Shown here: positions 44,207 through 53,310 of the stretch, piece by piece
Position numbering within the stretch: the first letter of the stretch is position 1
Layout: each line of letters begins with the position of its first letter
Source of the DNA: Clostridia bacterium
GTDB taxonomy: Bacteria > Bacillota > Clostridia > Christensenellales > Borkfalkiaceae
Assembly (NCBI GenBank): GCA_017626495.1
Contig: JAGAIP010000004.1
Coordinates: forward strand, 62,001 to 126,000
Length of the DNA stretch: 64,000 nucleotides
Direction of reading: 5' to 3'
The notes under the pieces: generated by a model
What the model was told of the DNA's origin: nothing
The model's input: the letters and a program-made list of their open reading frames with translations, nothing else
Database searches by the model: none
Program-made: the position numbers and the translations under genes

Positions 44207-44829
44207 TGCGTGAAGAGTTATACGAAGAAAGTGCGGTCAACGCAAAAGCAAGCGGCAGAGAAAAACTTTGCTCTCTTCTGAACGTCATGTTCATCGTGTT
44301 CGGACTAATCGCTTTGATTGCGGCGATGATATTCGTCATTAATCTCGATTCCGTCACGGCGCAGGCGTTTGAAGAAAACACCCCCGAGGCAATAGAGGCG
44401 CTCAACAATTTCGTCTACTTCTTTGCGACCGTTATTCTATCCGCCGCGGTTTTGGCGACTGTGTTCTTTCTCTTCCGCAATCATCCCAATATCAGTTACG
44501 ACTATTCTTTCGTGTCGGGAGAATTTCAGGCTTCGCGCGTCTATAATAACAAGCGCAGAAAATTTATCGTGTCATTTACGAACGATGAAATTCTCAAACT
44601 CGGTAAAGTCGGATCGGAAACGTACGAAAGATTGAAGGCTGACAGAAATAACCGTGAAGTCGTGCTTACACCCAATAAGAAACCGATGCAGGGCAAAGAG
44701 CAATATTATCTCTATCTTTCCACAACGTACGGAAAGAAAATTTATGTGCTCGAATGCAGAGAAAAAATGATGGTTCTTCTTTTGCAAGGCGCAAAGAGGG
44801 GAATCGTCGAGGAAGATTTTCAACAGTGA
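44206..44829 (+). CDS. Membrane protein, possibly DUF6106-like
   Basis: 207 residues. Two hydrophobic helices (about 24-46 and 68-90), then a cytoplasmic domain with strand-rich sequence (ISYDYSFVSGEFQASRVYNNKRRKFIVSF, TYERLKADRNN) that reminds me of the Clostridia DUF6106 family; this is a tentative resemblance. Overlaps the carB-dapF stop by one base and its own stop overlaps the desulfurase start (GTGA), so it sits inside the arg-to-desulfurase operon. Confidence 0.7.
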   Translation: MREELYEESAVNAKASGREKLCSLLNVMFIVFGLIALIAAMIFVINLDSVTAQAFEENTPEAIEALNNFVYFFATVILSAAVLATVFFLFRNHPNISYDYSFVSGEFQASRVYNNKRRKFIVSFTNDEILKLGKVGSETYERLKADRNNREVVLTPNKKPMQGKEQYYLYLSTTYGKKIYVLECREKMMVLLLQGAKRGIVEEDFQQ

Positions 44830-45944
44830 TTTATTTTGATAATGCGGCTACGACAAAGCCGAGCGCAAACGCTCTTTCCAAAGCCGCGGTTTATTTGACA
44901 GAACAATATTTCAATCCCTCCGCTATGTATCGGGAGGGATTTGAACTGCATAAGAAACTCAAAGAGACGAGGGAAAAACTCCTTTCTTTCGTGGCGGATC
45001 CTTCCTTGTTTGAGCTTATTTTTACTTCCTGCGGAACGGAATCCGATAATACCGCCATCTTTTCGTCTGCAAGGCGTGGAAATGCGGTGACGACGCAGGG
45101 AGAACACGCCGCGGTGCAAAATTCCTTTTCCGAGCTCAAAATGCGCGGAATCGAGACGAGATTTGCTTCTCTCAAACGGGACGGCTCCGTCGATGAGGAA
45201 CACCTTCTTTCCCTTGTAGATGAAAAAACATCTCTCGTTTCTATCATTCACGTCAATAACGAGACGGGGGCGATCAATGACGTCAATGCAATCGCAAAGA
45301 AAGTGAAGGTGAAGAATCCGCGTGCGATCGTTCACGTTGACGGCGTACAGGCGTTTGGAAAACTCCCGTATCGTCTGAGCAAAGACGTCGATTTCTATGC
45401 GCTTTCCGCACATAAGATCGGCGGCGTCAAGGGGACGGGTGCGCTGATTAAAAAGAAGTCTCTTCATCTCAATCCCTACCTGATCGGCGGAGGACAGGAA
45501 AACGGTCTGCGTTCGGGCACAGAAAATCTGTTCGGAATACAAACGCTCTTTTTTGCCGCCGAGGAAAAATATCAGGACAGGGAAAGAAAATATAGGGAAA
45601 TGACTGAGAAAAAAGCAATCTTGCTTTCCCGACTTTCCGATCAATTCGTACCGATTGCAAACGGCTCGCCGTATATCGCGTCGTTTGCCGTAAAGGGCGT
45701 GCGCGGTGAGATATTGTTGCATAAGGTCAACGATCTCGGTCTTATCATCGGAACCGGATCTGCATGTTCGTCCAACGCCAAAAAGAGGTATTCGCGCGTG
45801 ATCCTTTCGTGCGGCTATGATGAAAAGGCGGCGGACGGCGTCATCCGTCTGAGCTTTACGGACGATACGACCGCAGAAGAGATGGAACAGGCGGCGGATA
45901 TTTTGAGGGAACAAGCTGAAATTTTGAAGGAGGAGCTCAAATGA
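44826..45944 (+). CDS. Cysteine desulfurase (NifS/IscS family)
   Basis: PLP enzyme mobilising sulfur from cysteine as a persulfide. 372 residues. YFDNAATTKPSANAL start, ETGAINDVNAIA, the Schiff-base lysine in ALSAHKIGGVKGTGALI, and the persulfide cysteine in GSACSSNAKKRYS. GTG 44826 is preferred: GAGGAAG lies nine bases upstream and the sequence then starts as the family does; the frame is open earlier but without homology. It overlaps thiI by 4 bases, so its sulfur most probably goes to ThiI. Confidence 0.92.
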   Translation: MIYFDNAATTKPSANALSKAAVYLTEQYFNPSAMYREGFELHKKLKETREKLLSFVADPSLFELIFTSCGTESDNTAIFSSARRGNAVTTQGEHAAVQNSFSELKMRGIETRFASLKRDGSVDEEHLLSLVDEKTSLVSIIHVNNETGAINDVNAIAKKVKVKNPRAIVHVDGVQAFGKLPYRLSKDVDFYALSAHKIGGVKGTGALIKKKSLHLNPYLIGGGQENGLRSGTENLFGIQTLFFAAEEKYQDRERKYREMTEKKAILLSRLSDQFVPIANGSPYIASFAVKGVRGEILLHKVNDLGLIIGTGSACSSNAKKRYSRVILSCGYDEKAADGVIRLSFTDDTTAEEMEQAADILREQAEILKEELK

Positions 45945-47098
45945 AAAAAGTAATCATCGTTCGTTATGCGGAACTCTTCTTGAAGGGGAAGAATAAGGGC
46001 TACTTCGAGAGAATGTTTGTGATGAATATGGAAAAATCCCTGAAAGGCGTCAAACATGAAATCAGACGCGTTTCGGGGAGGTATCTCGTAGAGGGATTCG
46101 AGGAAGATCAAGCGGAAGAAGTGCTCTCTCGGCTTCAAAAGGTTTTCGGAACGCATACGCTTTCCGTTGCGCTGGTCGTTCCGACCAACGCGGAAAACAT
46201 TTTCGAGGCTGCCAAAGAGCTCTGCAAAGAAAACGGAACCTTTAAGGTTGATACGCATAGAGTGGATAAGTCGTTCCCACAATCTTCGATGGAATTCTCT
46301 GCATGGCTCGGAGGGCAACTCCTTGCGCTTCATCCGAATCTTCGCGTTGACGTGCATAAACCCGATTTTATCATCAACGTCGATATTCGTGAAAACGGCG
46401 TTACGATGGTATTTTCCGACTTTATTCAGGGAGCAGGCGGTATGCCTGTCGGAACTGCGGGGAAAGGACTTCTGTTAATTTCCGGGGGCATCGACAGCCC
46501 CGTTGCAGGTCATATGATTGCAAAACGCGGAATGAAAATCGAGTGTCTGCATTTCCATAGTTATCCGTATACCAATTTACAGGCAAAGGAGAAAGTGGAA
46601 GACCTCGCAAAAATCATCGCTTCCTATAACGGGGGAGACATCGTTATGCATTGCGTCTCGGTCACGCATATTCAGGAAACGATTCATAAGAATTGTACGG
46701 AAGACTATATGATTACGCTCCTTCGCCGTTTTATGATGAGGATCGCCGAACGTGTCGCAAAAGAGGTCGGGGCACAATGTCTGATTACGGGAGAAAGTCT
46801 CGGTCAGGTCGCGTCCCAGACGGTCGAGGGAATGACTTCCTCGAACGCAGTCATTGAAGATTTACCCGTTTTGAGACCGCTTTGCGGATTCGATAAAAAC
46901 GAGATTATCGAGCGGTCGCGCGCAATCGGAACGTACGAAACTTCGATACTTCCGTATGAAGATTGTTGTACGGTTTTCCTTCCGAAATTTCCCGTGACAA
47001 AACCGAAGATGAAGGACGTATTGGCCGAGGAGGCAAAGCTCGACGTCGACGCTTTGATTGAAGAAGCAATGTTAACATATGAAACAATTGAGCTGTGA
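45941..47098 (+). CDS. thiI: tRNA 4-thiouridine synthase ThiI
   Basis: Adenylates uridine 8 of tRNA for sulfur insertion; also linked to thiamine thiazole synthesis in some organisms. 385 residues: ferredoxin-like and THUMP domains (about 1-165) and a PP-loop ATPase with LISGGIDSPVAGHMIAKRG near residue 178. No C-terminal rhodanese domain, as in most Firmicutes, so sulfur is presumably delivered directly by the adjacent desulfurase. Confidence 0.94.
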   Translation: MKKVIIVRYAELFLKGKNKGYFERMFVMNMEKSLKGVKHEIRRVSGRYLVEGFEEDQAEEVLSRLQKVFGTHTLSVALVVPTNAENIFEAAKELCKENGTFKVDTHRVDKSFPQSSMEFSAWLGGQLLALHPNLRVDVHKPDFIINVDIRENGVTMVFSDFIQGAGGMPVGTAGKGLLLISGGIDSPVAGHMIAKRGMKIECLHFHSYPYTNLQAKEKVEDLAKIIASYNGGDIVMHCVSVTHIQETIHKNCTEDYMITLLRRFMMRIAERVAKEVGAQCLITGESLGQVASQTVEGMTSSNAVIEDLPVLRPLCGFDKNEIIERSRAIGTYETSILPYEDCCTVFLPKFPVTKPKMKDVLAEEAKLDVDALIEEAMLTYETIEL

Positions 47099-47114
47099 GA
47101 CAGAATAAAAATAA

Positions 47115-47141
47115 AATGGTGGGACTATTCGTTCCACCATT
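47115..47141. terminator. Hairpin between convergent thiI and PBP genes
   Basis: Stem AATGGTGG / CCACCATT with flanking A/T tracts, overlapping the PBP stop codon. On the minus strand it is followed by TTTTATTTTTAT. Confidence 0.55.
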
Positions 47142-49317
47142 CTTTATCAACGATAGGGGGATTCGTAGGAATCTCTTTTTTTTCCGCGTCGGTATGAATC
47201 ATCGAAAGCAGTATCGGCGTACCTTGCCGTCCAAAACACAGTGGGGTGACCGTGTAAAGGTAAGTTGTGTCAGGTATAATATCCAAATCAATCACTTTTG
47301 TTGATTGTATATTATTGTATAATATTGTATATTCGTGTATGGATGCGCGTTCGATGCGATACGAATAATATTTCATATCCGGCAAATCTATCTCGATTTT
47401 TCCGTCGCAGTAGGTGATACTTGGGGGAGAGATCGTCGGATTCGAAAAGTATTGCGATATGATTTTTGGTTCTTTTCCCATCTTAAATCTCGCTTTGATC
47501 CGTTCGTTTTTGGGAGAATTTGCGTCCGCAATCTCCATTTTTTGCTTTTCGTATGCCATCTTGTCCAGTTCTACCGTCTTTATTTTTCCGCTTTCCGAAA
47601 TGCTCGAAGGGTATTTTTCCCTGTAAATGCCCTCTAAAATCTTTTTTGTTTCTTCTATCGGCACAGATCCACCCGTTTCTTTAATAGGGCTGTAATCGGC
47701 GTTTCCGAGCCATATTCCGATCGTGTGTTTTTCCGTAAGCGTAACTGCGTACGCGTCCGTGTTGCCGTTCTTTCCGCCTACCGTTCCCGTTTTTGCGTAC
47801 GTCTCGAACGGTAGCGAGGATAATTTCTTCGCCGTTCCTTCTTTTGTTGTGTAATTTAACATTTCATTTGTCAAATCAATCGTCTCTTCTGAAAAAATTC
47901 TGTTTCCCGACCTCTTTTTTTCGTAGATTTGTTTGCCGTCCCGTTCTATTTTTCCGATGGTTGTGAAGGGAATGAACATGCCGTGGCGTGAAAAAACGGA
48001 GTATGCGCTCACGATGTCGTGAAGCGTGAATCCCTCTTTCATTGCGCCGAGCGCAAGCGCGAGACTGTTCTCCTCGGTCTGTAAATTCATTTTATCGAGA
48101 AAGCTCTTTCCCGTTTCCACGCCGATTTCGTTGAGGAGTTTTACGGCGACTACGTTGGAACTCACCGCAAACGCCTCTTTTGCACTGATATATCCTCTGT
48201 AAACGTCGCCGTAATTAGAGGGGGAGTAATCGGAAAAATCGGTCTTTTCATCGAGAACGGGCGTCATCGGAACGACGTGATCTTGTTCGATCGCAGGTGC
48301 GTATACGAGGAGAGGCTTAATCACCGACCCGGGTAATCGTTTGATTTTTCCGACGGTAGAATGGTATCCTGCAAGCAGTCCCGTATCGTTCTCTGCCACG
48401 CATAGTATTGCGTCTGAATCTGCGTCATAACCGAGTAAACCCTGAATATTCGGATCGTAGCCCGTCGTTACGACGAGCTTTTCCGCTTGAATCGAATTTG
48501 ATTCGATGAGCTCGTCCAACTCCTCAAAGACGAGTTCGAGGTAAGCGTTTTCTTCGCAAATCGTCGGTTTTTCGGGCAGAGGTTCTCCCTTTGCCGTTGT
48601 TATTATGTCTGACATAACTTCGTCTTTTTCCATTTCAGACAGGACGAGATTTCTTCTCGCAAGGCATTTTTCGGGGTATTTGAACGGGGAATATCGGTTG
48701 GGAGACTGCAATAATCCTGCAAGCATTGCGCTCTCCGCAATCGTCAGCCGGTCGGGCGTTTTGTCAAAATAATATTTGCTTGCGTTTCCGATTCCGTAAA
48801 TGCTGTGCCCGAAATACACGGTATTGAGATAAAGTTCCAAAATCTCGTCTTTCGAATACGTCCGTTCAAGCATGAAGGTAAGGCGTATTTCTTTGAGTTT
48901 TCGCTTGATGGTCTTTTCTCCCGTAAGGTGCGTATTTTTGATGAGCTGTTGAGATATGGTCGACGCGCCCTGCCGAAAACTTCCGCTTTTCACATTTTCC
49001 ATCGCCGCCTTCGCCATTCTTTTTAAGTTGATTCCACCGTGCTCGTAAAAGCGTTTGTCCTCGATAGACAAAAAAGCCTGCTTCGTCTCTTCTTTGAGCA
49101 GGGACAGAGGCGTATGAATTTTGTGTTCCGAGAGGGAAAGCGTTTCCATCTTTTCCCCGTTTTTGTCTAAGAACAGTACGTTTTGTTCGTTTCCGATGAG
49201 TTTGCTTTCGTCCAAGACGCAATCTCTCGTAATGAAAAGAAAGGTTGCAATCGGCGTTATCAATAAGACGGTCAGGGAAAGTAACAGGATGAGAGAGATT
49301 TTGGTCGCTTTATTCAT
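47125..49317 (-). CDS. Class A penicillin-binding protein (PBP1-type)
   Basis: Bifunctional peptidoglycan polymerase/transpeptidase. 730 residues: signal-anchor (about 7-29), glycosyltransferase family 51 domain (about 60-230; catalytic Glu86 in SIEDKRFYEHGG and the ASTISQQLIKN motif), transpeptidase domain with Ser331 and Lys334 in GSVIKP, SSN, and KTGT, and a C-terminal Fn3-like region (about 640-710). Minus strand between thiI and miaB. The coding DNA near 47300-47340 has a low-complexity run of TTGTATAT units. Confidence 0.93.
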   Translation of the reverse strand: MNKATKISLILLLSLTVLLITPIATFLFITRDCVLDESKLIGNEQNVLFLDKNGEKMETLSLSEHKIHTPLSLLKEETKQAFLSIEDKRFYEHGGINLKRMAKAAMENVKSGSFRQGASTISQQLIKNTHLTGEKTIKRKLKEIRLTFMLERTYSKDEILELYLNTVYFGHSIYGIGNASKYYFDKTPDRLTIAESAMLAGLLQSPNRYSPFKYPEKCLARRNLVLSEMEKDEVMSDIITTAKGEPLPEKPTICEENAYLELVFEELDELIESNSIQAEKLVVTTGYDPNIQGLLGYDADSDAILCVAENDTGLLAGYHSTVGKIKRLPGSVIKPLLVYAPAIEQDHVVPMTPVLDEKTDFSDYSPSNYGDVYRGYISAKEAFAVSSNVVAVKLLNEIGVETGKSFLDKMNLQTEENSLALALGAMKEGFTLHDIVSAYSVFSRHGMFIPFTTIGKIERDGKQIYEKKRSGNRIFSEETIDLTNEMLNYTTKEGTAKKLSSLPFETYAKTGTVGGKNGNTDAYAVTLTEKHTIGIWLGNADYSPIKETGGSVPIEETKKILEGIYREKYPSSISESGKIKTVELDKMAYEKQKMEIADANSPKNERIKARFKMGKEPKIISQYFSNPTISPPSITYCDGKIEIDLPDMKYYSYRIERASIHEYTILYNNIQSTKVIDLDIIPDTTYLYTVTPLCFGRQGTPILLSMIHTDAEKKEIPTNPPIVDKEWWNE

Positions 49318-49357
49318 AAAAATAGTATGGAAAATAACGCAAATCTTATCAAAACAT

Positions 49358-49386
49358 TTGAATTATTTCGTAAAAAAAGGTATAAT
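49358..49386 (+). promoter_or_regulatory. Promoter for the miaB-mutS-mutL-miaA operon
   Basis: TTGAAT (49358-49363), 17-base spacer, TATAAT (49381-49386). Confidence 0.82.
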
Positions 49387-49412
49387 GTCCATATCAATAT
49401 TTGGGGTAATCT

Positions 49413-50729
49413 ATGGAAAAGAGATATACGGTCATAACGTACGGTTGTCAGATGAACGTTCACGAATCCGAAAAAATCGCGGGGATTCTCGAAGAGATGG
49501 GCTATGTTCGCGGCGGCGAAGAGGACGCGCAGATCATCGTATTTAATACCTGTTGTATTCGTGAAAATGCGGAAAATCATGCATTCGGCAACATCGGCGC
49601 GCTCAAAAAGAGAAAAAAAGAGGATCCCGATCTTCTCATCTGCGTCGGCGGATGTATGATGCAGGAAAAAGGTATGCCCGAAGAAATCAAGCGAAAATTT
49701 CCCTTCGTGGACGTCGTGTTCGGCACGCATAATCTGTACGAACTTCGCCATTTGATTGAAATGAAACAGGCGGGCAGAAAAAAAATCCTCATTGATATTC
49801 ACGACAAAGAGGGGGAAATCATCGAGGGAGAAAATCCCTCCCGAACGAGCTATCCCAACGCGTGGGTCAATATCAATTACGGGTGCAACAATTTCTGCAC
49901 TTATTGCATTGTGCCGTACGTGCGCGGAAGAGAGCGTTCGAGAAAACCCGAACACATTCTTTCGGAAGTCGAAAAGCTCGTAAAAGAGGGGTATAAGGAA
50001 ATTACACTGCTTGGTCAGAACGTCAATTCTTACGGCAAGGATCTCGAATGCTCTATGACGTTCCCCGAATTACTGGACAAAGTCGCGTCTATCGAAGGGG
50101 AGTTCAGGCTTCGTTTCATGACGAGCCATCCCAAGGATTTCAACGAGGAGCTCGTGAAGGTGATTGCAAAACACGATAAAATTCCCAACCTGATCCACCT
50201 TCCCGTGCAGAGCGGTTCGGATCGCATTCTCAGTGCAATGAACCGTCGTTACACTTCGGGAGAATACCTCGCAAAAGTAAAAATGCTCCGTTTCTATCTT
50301 CCCGACGCGGAACTTACGTCAGACATAATCGTCGGGTTTCCGGGTGAAACGGACGAGGATTTCGAGGCGACGATGCGCCTTGTGAAAGAGGTTGATTTTG
50401 CTTCCGCGTTCACGTTCGTGTATTCGAAGAGAAAAGGTACGAAAGCCGCTGAAATGGAAAATCAAGTTCCCGAGGAGATTCAGAAAAAACGTATTATGTC
50501 TCTCATAGAACTTGTCAATGCGCAGACGAGAGCGAAGAGCGAGAAGTATCTCGGAAAGGAAGTAACCATTCTTTGCGAAGATTACGATACCAAAAAGGGA
50601 ATGTATCTCGGAAGGGACGAATACGGCAGAATGGGATACTTTAAGAGCGACAGAAACAGAATCGGAGATTGGATTCGCCTGAAAATTACGGATTGTTCGG
50701 GCATTTCCCTGTACGGAGAAGAGGTTTAA
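49413..50729 (+). CDS. miaB: tRNA-2-methylthio-N6-isopentenyladenosine synthase
   Basis: Radical SAM enzyme adding the methylthio group to i6A37 of tRNA. 438 residues: UPF0004 domain cysteines (YGCQMNVHES, NTCCIRENAE, VGGCMMQEKG), radical SAM core CNNFCTYCIVPYVRGRERSR, and C-terminal TRAM domain. miaA, which makes its i6A substrate, is in the same operon, separated only by mutS and mutL. SD GGGG before ATG. Confidence 0.96.
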   Translation: MEKRYTVITYGCQMNVHESEKIAGILEEMGYVRGGEEDAQIIVFNTCCIRENAENHAFGNIGALKKRKKEDPDLLICVGGCMMQEKGMPEEIKRKFPFVDVVFGTHNLYELRHLIEMKQAGRKKILIDIHDKEGEIIEGENPSRTSYPNAWVNINYGCNNFCTYCIVPYVRGRERSRKPEHILSEVEKLVKEGYKEITLLGQNVNSYGKDLECSMTFPELLDKVASIEGEFRLRFMTSHPKDFNEELVKVIAKHDKIPNLIHLPVQSGSDRILSAMNRRYTSGEYLAKVKMLRFYLPDAELTSDIIVGFPGETDEDFEATMRLVKEVDFASAFTFVYSKRKGTKAAEMENQVPEEIQKKRIMSLIELVNAQTRAKSEKYLGKEVTILCEDYDTKKGMYLGRDEYGRMGYFKSDRNRIGDWIRLKITDCSGISLYGEEV

Positions 50730-50730
50730 G

Positions 50731-53310
50731 ATGGCGCTTTCGCAAATGATGCAGCACTATGTGCAGACCAAAGAAAAATATAAAGATTGCGTCCTTTTTT
50801 ATCGTCTCGGCGATTTCTACGAGATGTTTTTCGAGGACGCCGTCGAAGTGTCCGAGCTTTTGGGGCTTACCTTGACGGGCAAGGATTGCGGACTTGAAGA
50901 GAGAGCTCCTATGTGTGGCATACCTTATCATGCCGCGGAGGGGTACATTACAAAACTCGTCTCTTTGGGCAAAAAGGTCGCAATCTGCGAGCAGCTGACC
51001 GATCCATCCGCATCGAAAGGGCTTGTGGAACGCGACGTCATTCGAATTGTTTCCGCAGGTACGCTCATCGAAGAAGATCAACTCGACGAGAAAACAAACA
51101 ACTATATCGCGTCCGTTTTGAAGGGAGAAGATTCCTGTGCGCTCGCATGGGCTGACATCACGACGGGAGAATTCTGCGTGACAGAGTATTTCGGGGAAAA
51201 GATGCTCGACGATTGTTTCGGCGAACTTTTGAAACTCTCCGTGGCAGAGATCATCGCAAACGAAGAGATGGCAAAGATCGCTTGCGATCGAAAGGAAATT
51301 CAGAAGAAAGCGTTGCCTCCCTTTTCCATGTACGTTCCCTGGGCGTTTAACGTCGGCGCTGCGGAGAAAAGCCTTTTAGAGCAATTTTCTGCGACTTCTT
51401 TGGCGTCCTACGGAATTGCGGGGAAATCGCTCTGTATCGGCGCGGCAGGCGCTCTGGTCGAATACCTCAAAGAGACGCAAAAGCACGCGCTTAAAAACCT
51501 GACGTCCGTTACTTACCGTTCCACGGAACAGTACATGGTTCTCGATACGATTGCCGTGCGCAATCTCGAACTTACGAGAACCTTGGGAGAGAACAAGCGT
51601 TACGGCTCCCTTTTATGGCTCCTCGATAAGACAAAGACGGGCATGGGCGCGAGGCTTCTTTCGTCGATGATTCTTTCTCCCTTGCAAAAGATCGATGAGA
51701 TCGTTTATCGTCAGGAGGGCGTTTCGGAACTGTTCGATGCGTCGGTGATCCGTATGGGGATTTCCGATCAACTCAAAGGCGTCAAGGACGTCGCAAGACT
51801 TTCGGGCAAAATTTCCAACGGCAATCTTACGCCGAGGGATTGCATCGCGCTTGCAGCTTCCTTGGATTGTTTGCCTTCTTTGAGGTTTCAGCTCACAGGT
51901 TTTACCTCGCGTATTCTGTCTGACGTAAGTGCAAAACTTTTGGATATGTCAGACGTTGTATCGACGCTTACGAGCGCAATCGATCCTGACGCTCCCGCGG
52001 TTTTGAAAGACGGCGGTTATATCAGAAGGGGGTATAACAGCGAGCTCGATTCTCTCCGCGATTTGCGTGCAGGCGGTAAATCCGTCATTGCCGAAATCGA
52101 GGCGAGAGAGCGTGAACGGACGGGAATCAAACCTCTCAAAATCGGATTCAACAGGGTGTTCGGTTATTACATCGAAGTTTCGAAAACATTCAGAGATAAG
52201 GTTCCCTACGACTATCAGAGAAAACAAACGCTCACGACGGGGGAACGCTATATCACCGAGGAACTCAAAGAAATCGAGACGAAGATTTTAACGAGCGAAG
52301 AGAGGGCTCTCAAAATCGAAGAGGAACTCTATTCTCGCATCAGGAGCTATCTTCTCGAAAATTTGGAACGGTTCAAGACGGTTGCAGACGGCATTGCGCT
52401 TTTAGACGTTCTCGTTTCCCTTGCAACAGTGGCGAAGGAAAACAAATACGTCAAACCTACCATGGTCGAAAGCGGAGAACCTCTCGTCATATCCGAAGGG
52501 AGACACCCCGTCGTGGAGCGCATTTCCAAAGAACGCTTTGTTCCCAACGATACGCTTCTCGATTCCGATGAAAACAGAACGATGATTCTCACGGGACCGA
52601 ACATGGCAGGTAAGAGTACCTATATGAGGCAGAACGCGCTCATCGTACTTATGTCACACATAGGTTCGTTCGTACCGGCGAGATCGGCGAAAATTCCCGT
52701 GGTCGACAGAATCTTTACGAGGGTCGGCGCGAGCGACAATCTCATCTACGATCAAAGTACGTTCATGGTCGAAATGACGGAGGTTGCATCCATTCTTTTG
52801 AATGCGACGAATCGAAGTCTTTTGATCTTAGACGAGGTCGGTCGCGGTACCAGTACCTACGACGGACTTTCCATCGCATGGGCGGTGATAGAATACCTCA
52901 ATAACGTAATCGGAGCAAAAACGCTCTTTGCGACGCATTATCACGAGCTAACCGAGCTCGAAGGAAACATGCAGGGCGTCAAAAATTATAAGGTCACGGT
53001 GAAGGAAGTGAACGGAGCGGTTCTCTTCCTCAGAAAAATCATGCGCGGCGGAGCAAACAAGAGTTTCGGCGTCGAAGTCGCATCGCTTGCAGGCGTACCG
53101 AGCCAAGTTACGGGACGCGCGAAACAAATTCTCAAAGAACTTGAAAAGAAAGATATTATGCGTGGCAAAGTCGTACAAAAGGAAACGGAAGAGCCCGTCG
53201 TGAGCGAGGTGGAACGTATTCTGTCTGACATAGACGTAAATACGTTGTCGCCCATGCAGGCGTTGATGCTCTTGTCCGACTTGAAGGAGAAGATCAATGG
53301 CAAAAATTAA
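50731..53310 (+). CDS. mutS: DNA mismatch repair protein MutS
   Basis: Mismatch recognition ATPase. 859 residues, full length. N-terminal mismatch-binding domain with YRLGDFYEMFFEDA (Phe-x-Glu pair), connector and lever domains, ATPase with Walker A GPNMAGKSTYMRQ near residue 622, and RSLLILDEVGRGTSTYDGLSIAWAV. Ends ALMLLSDLKEKI. Starts one base after miaB and overlaps mutL by 14 bases. Confidence 0.97.
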   Translation: MALSQMMQHYVQTKEKYKDCVLFYRLGDFYEMFFEDAVEVSELLGLTLTGKDCGLEERAPMCGIPYHAAEGYITKLVSLGKKVAICEQLTDPSASKGLVERDVIRIVSAGTLIEEDQLDEKTNNYIASVLKGEDSCALAWADITTGEFCVTEYFGEKMLDDCFGELLKLSVAEIIANEEMAKIACDRKEIQKKALPPFSMYVPWAFNVGAAEKSLLEQFSATSLASYGIAGKSLCIGAAGALVEYLKETQKHALKNLTSVTYRSTEQYMVLDTIAVRNLELTRTLGENKRYGSLLWLLDKTKTGMGARLLSSMILSPLQKIDEIVYRQEGVSELFDASVIRMGISDQLKGVKDVARLSGKISNGNLTPRDCIALAASLDCLPSLRFQLTGFTSRILSDVSAKLLDMSDVVSTLTSAIDPDAPAVLKDGGYIRRGYNSELDSLRDLRAGGKSVIAEIEARERERTGIKPLKIGFNRVFGYYIEVSKTFRDKVPYDYQRKQTLTTGERYITEELKEIETKILTSEERALKIEEELYSRIRSYLLENLERFKTVADGIALLDVLVSLATVAKENKYVKPTMVESGEPLVISEGRHPVVERISKERFVPNDTLLDSDENRTMILTGPNMAGKSTYMRQNALIVLMSHIGSFVPARSAKIPVVDRIFTRVGASDNLIYDQSTFMVEMTEVASILLNATNRSLLILDEVGRGTSTYDGLSIAWAVIEYLNNVIGAKTLFATHYHELTELEGNMQGVKNYKVTVKEVNGAVLFLRKIMRGGANKSFGVEVASLAGVPSQVTGRAKQILKELEKKDIMRGKVVQKETEEPVVSEVERILSDIDVNTLSPMQALMLLSDLKEKINGKN

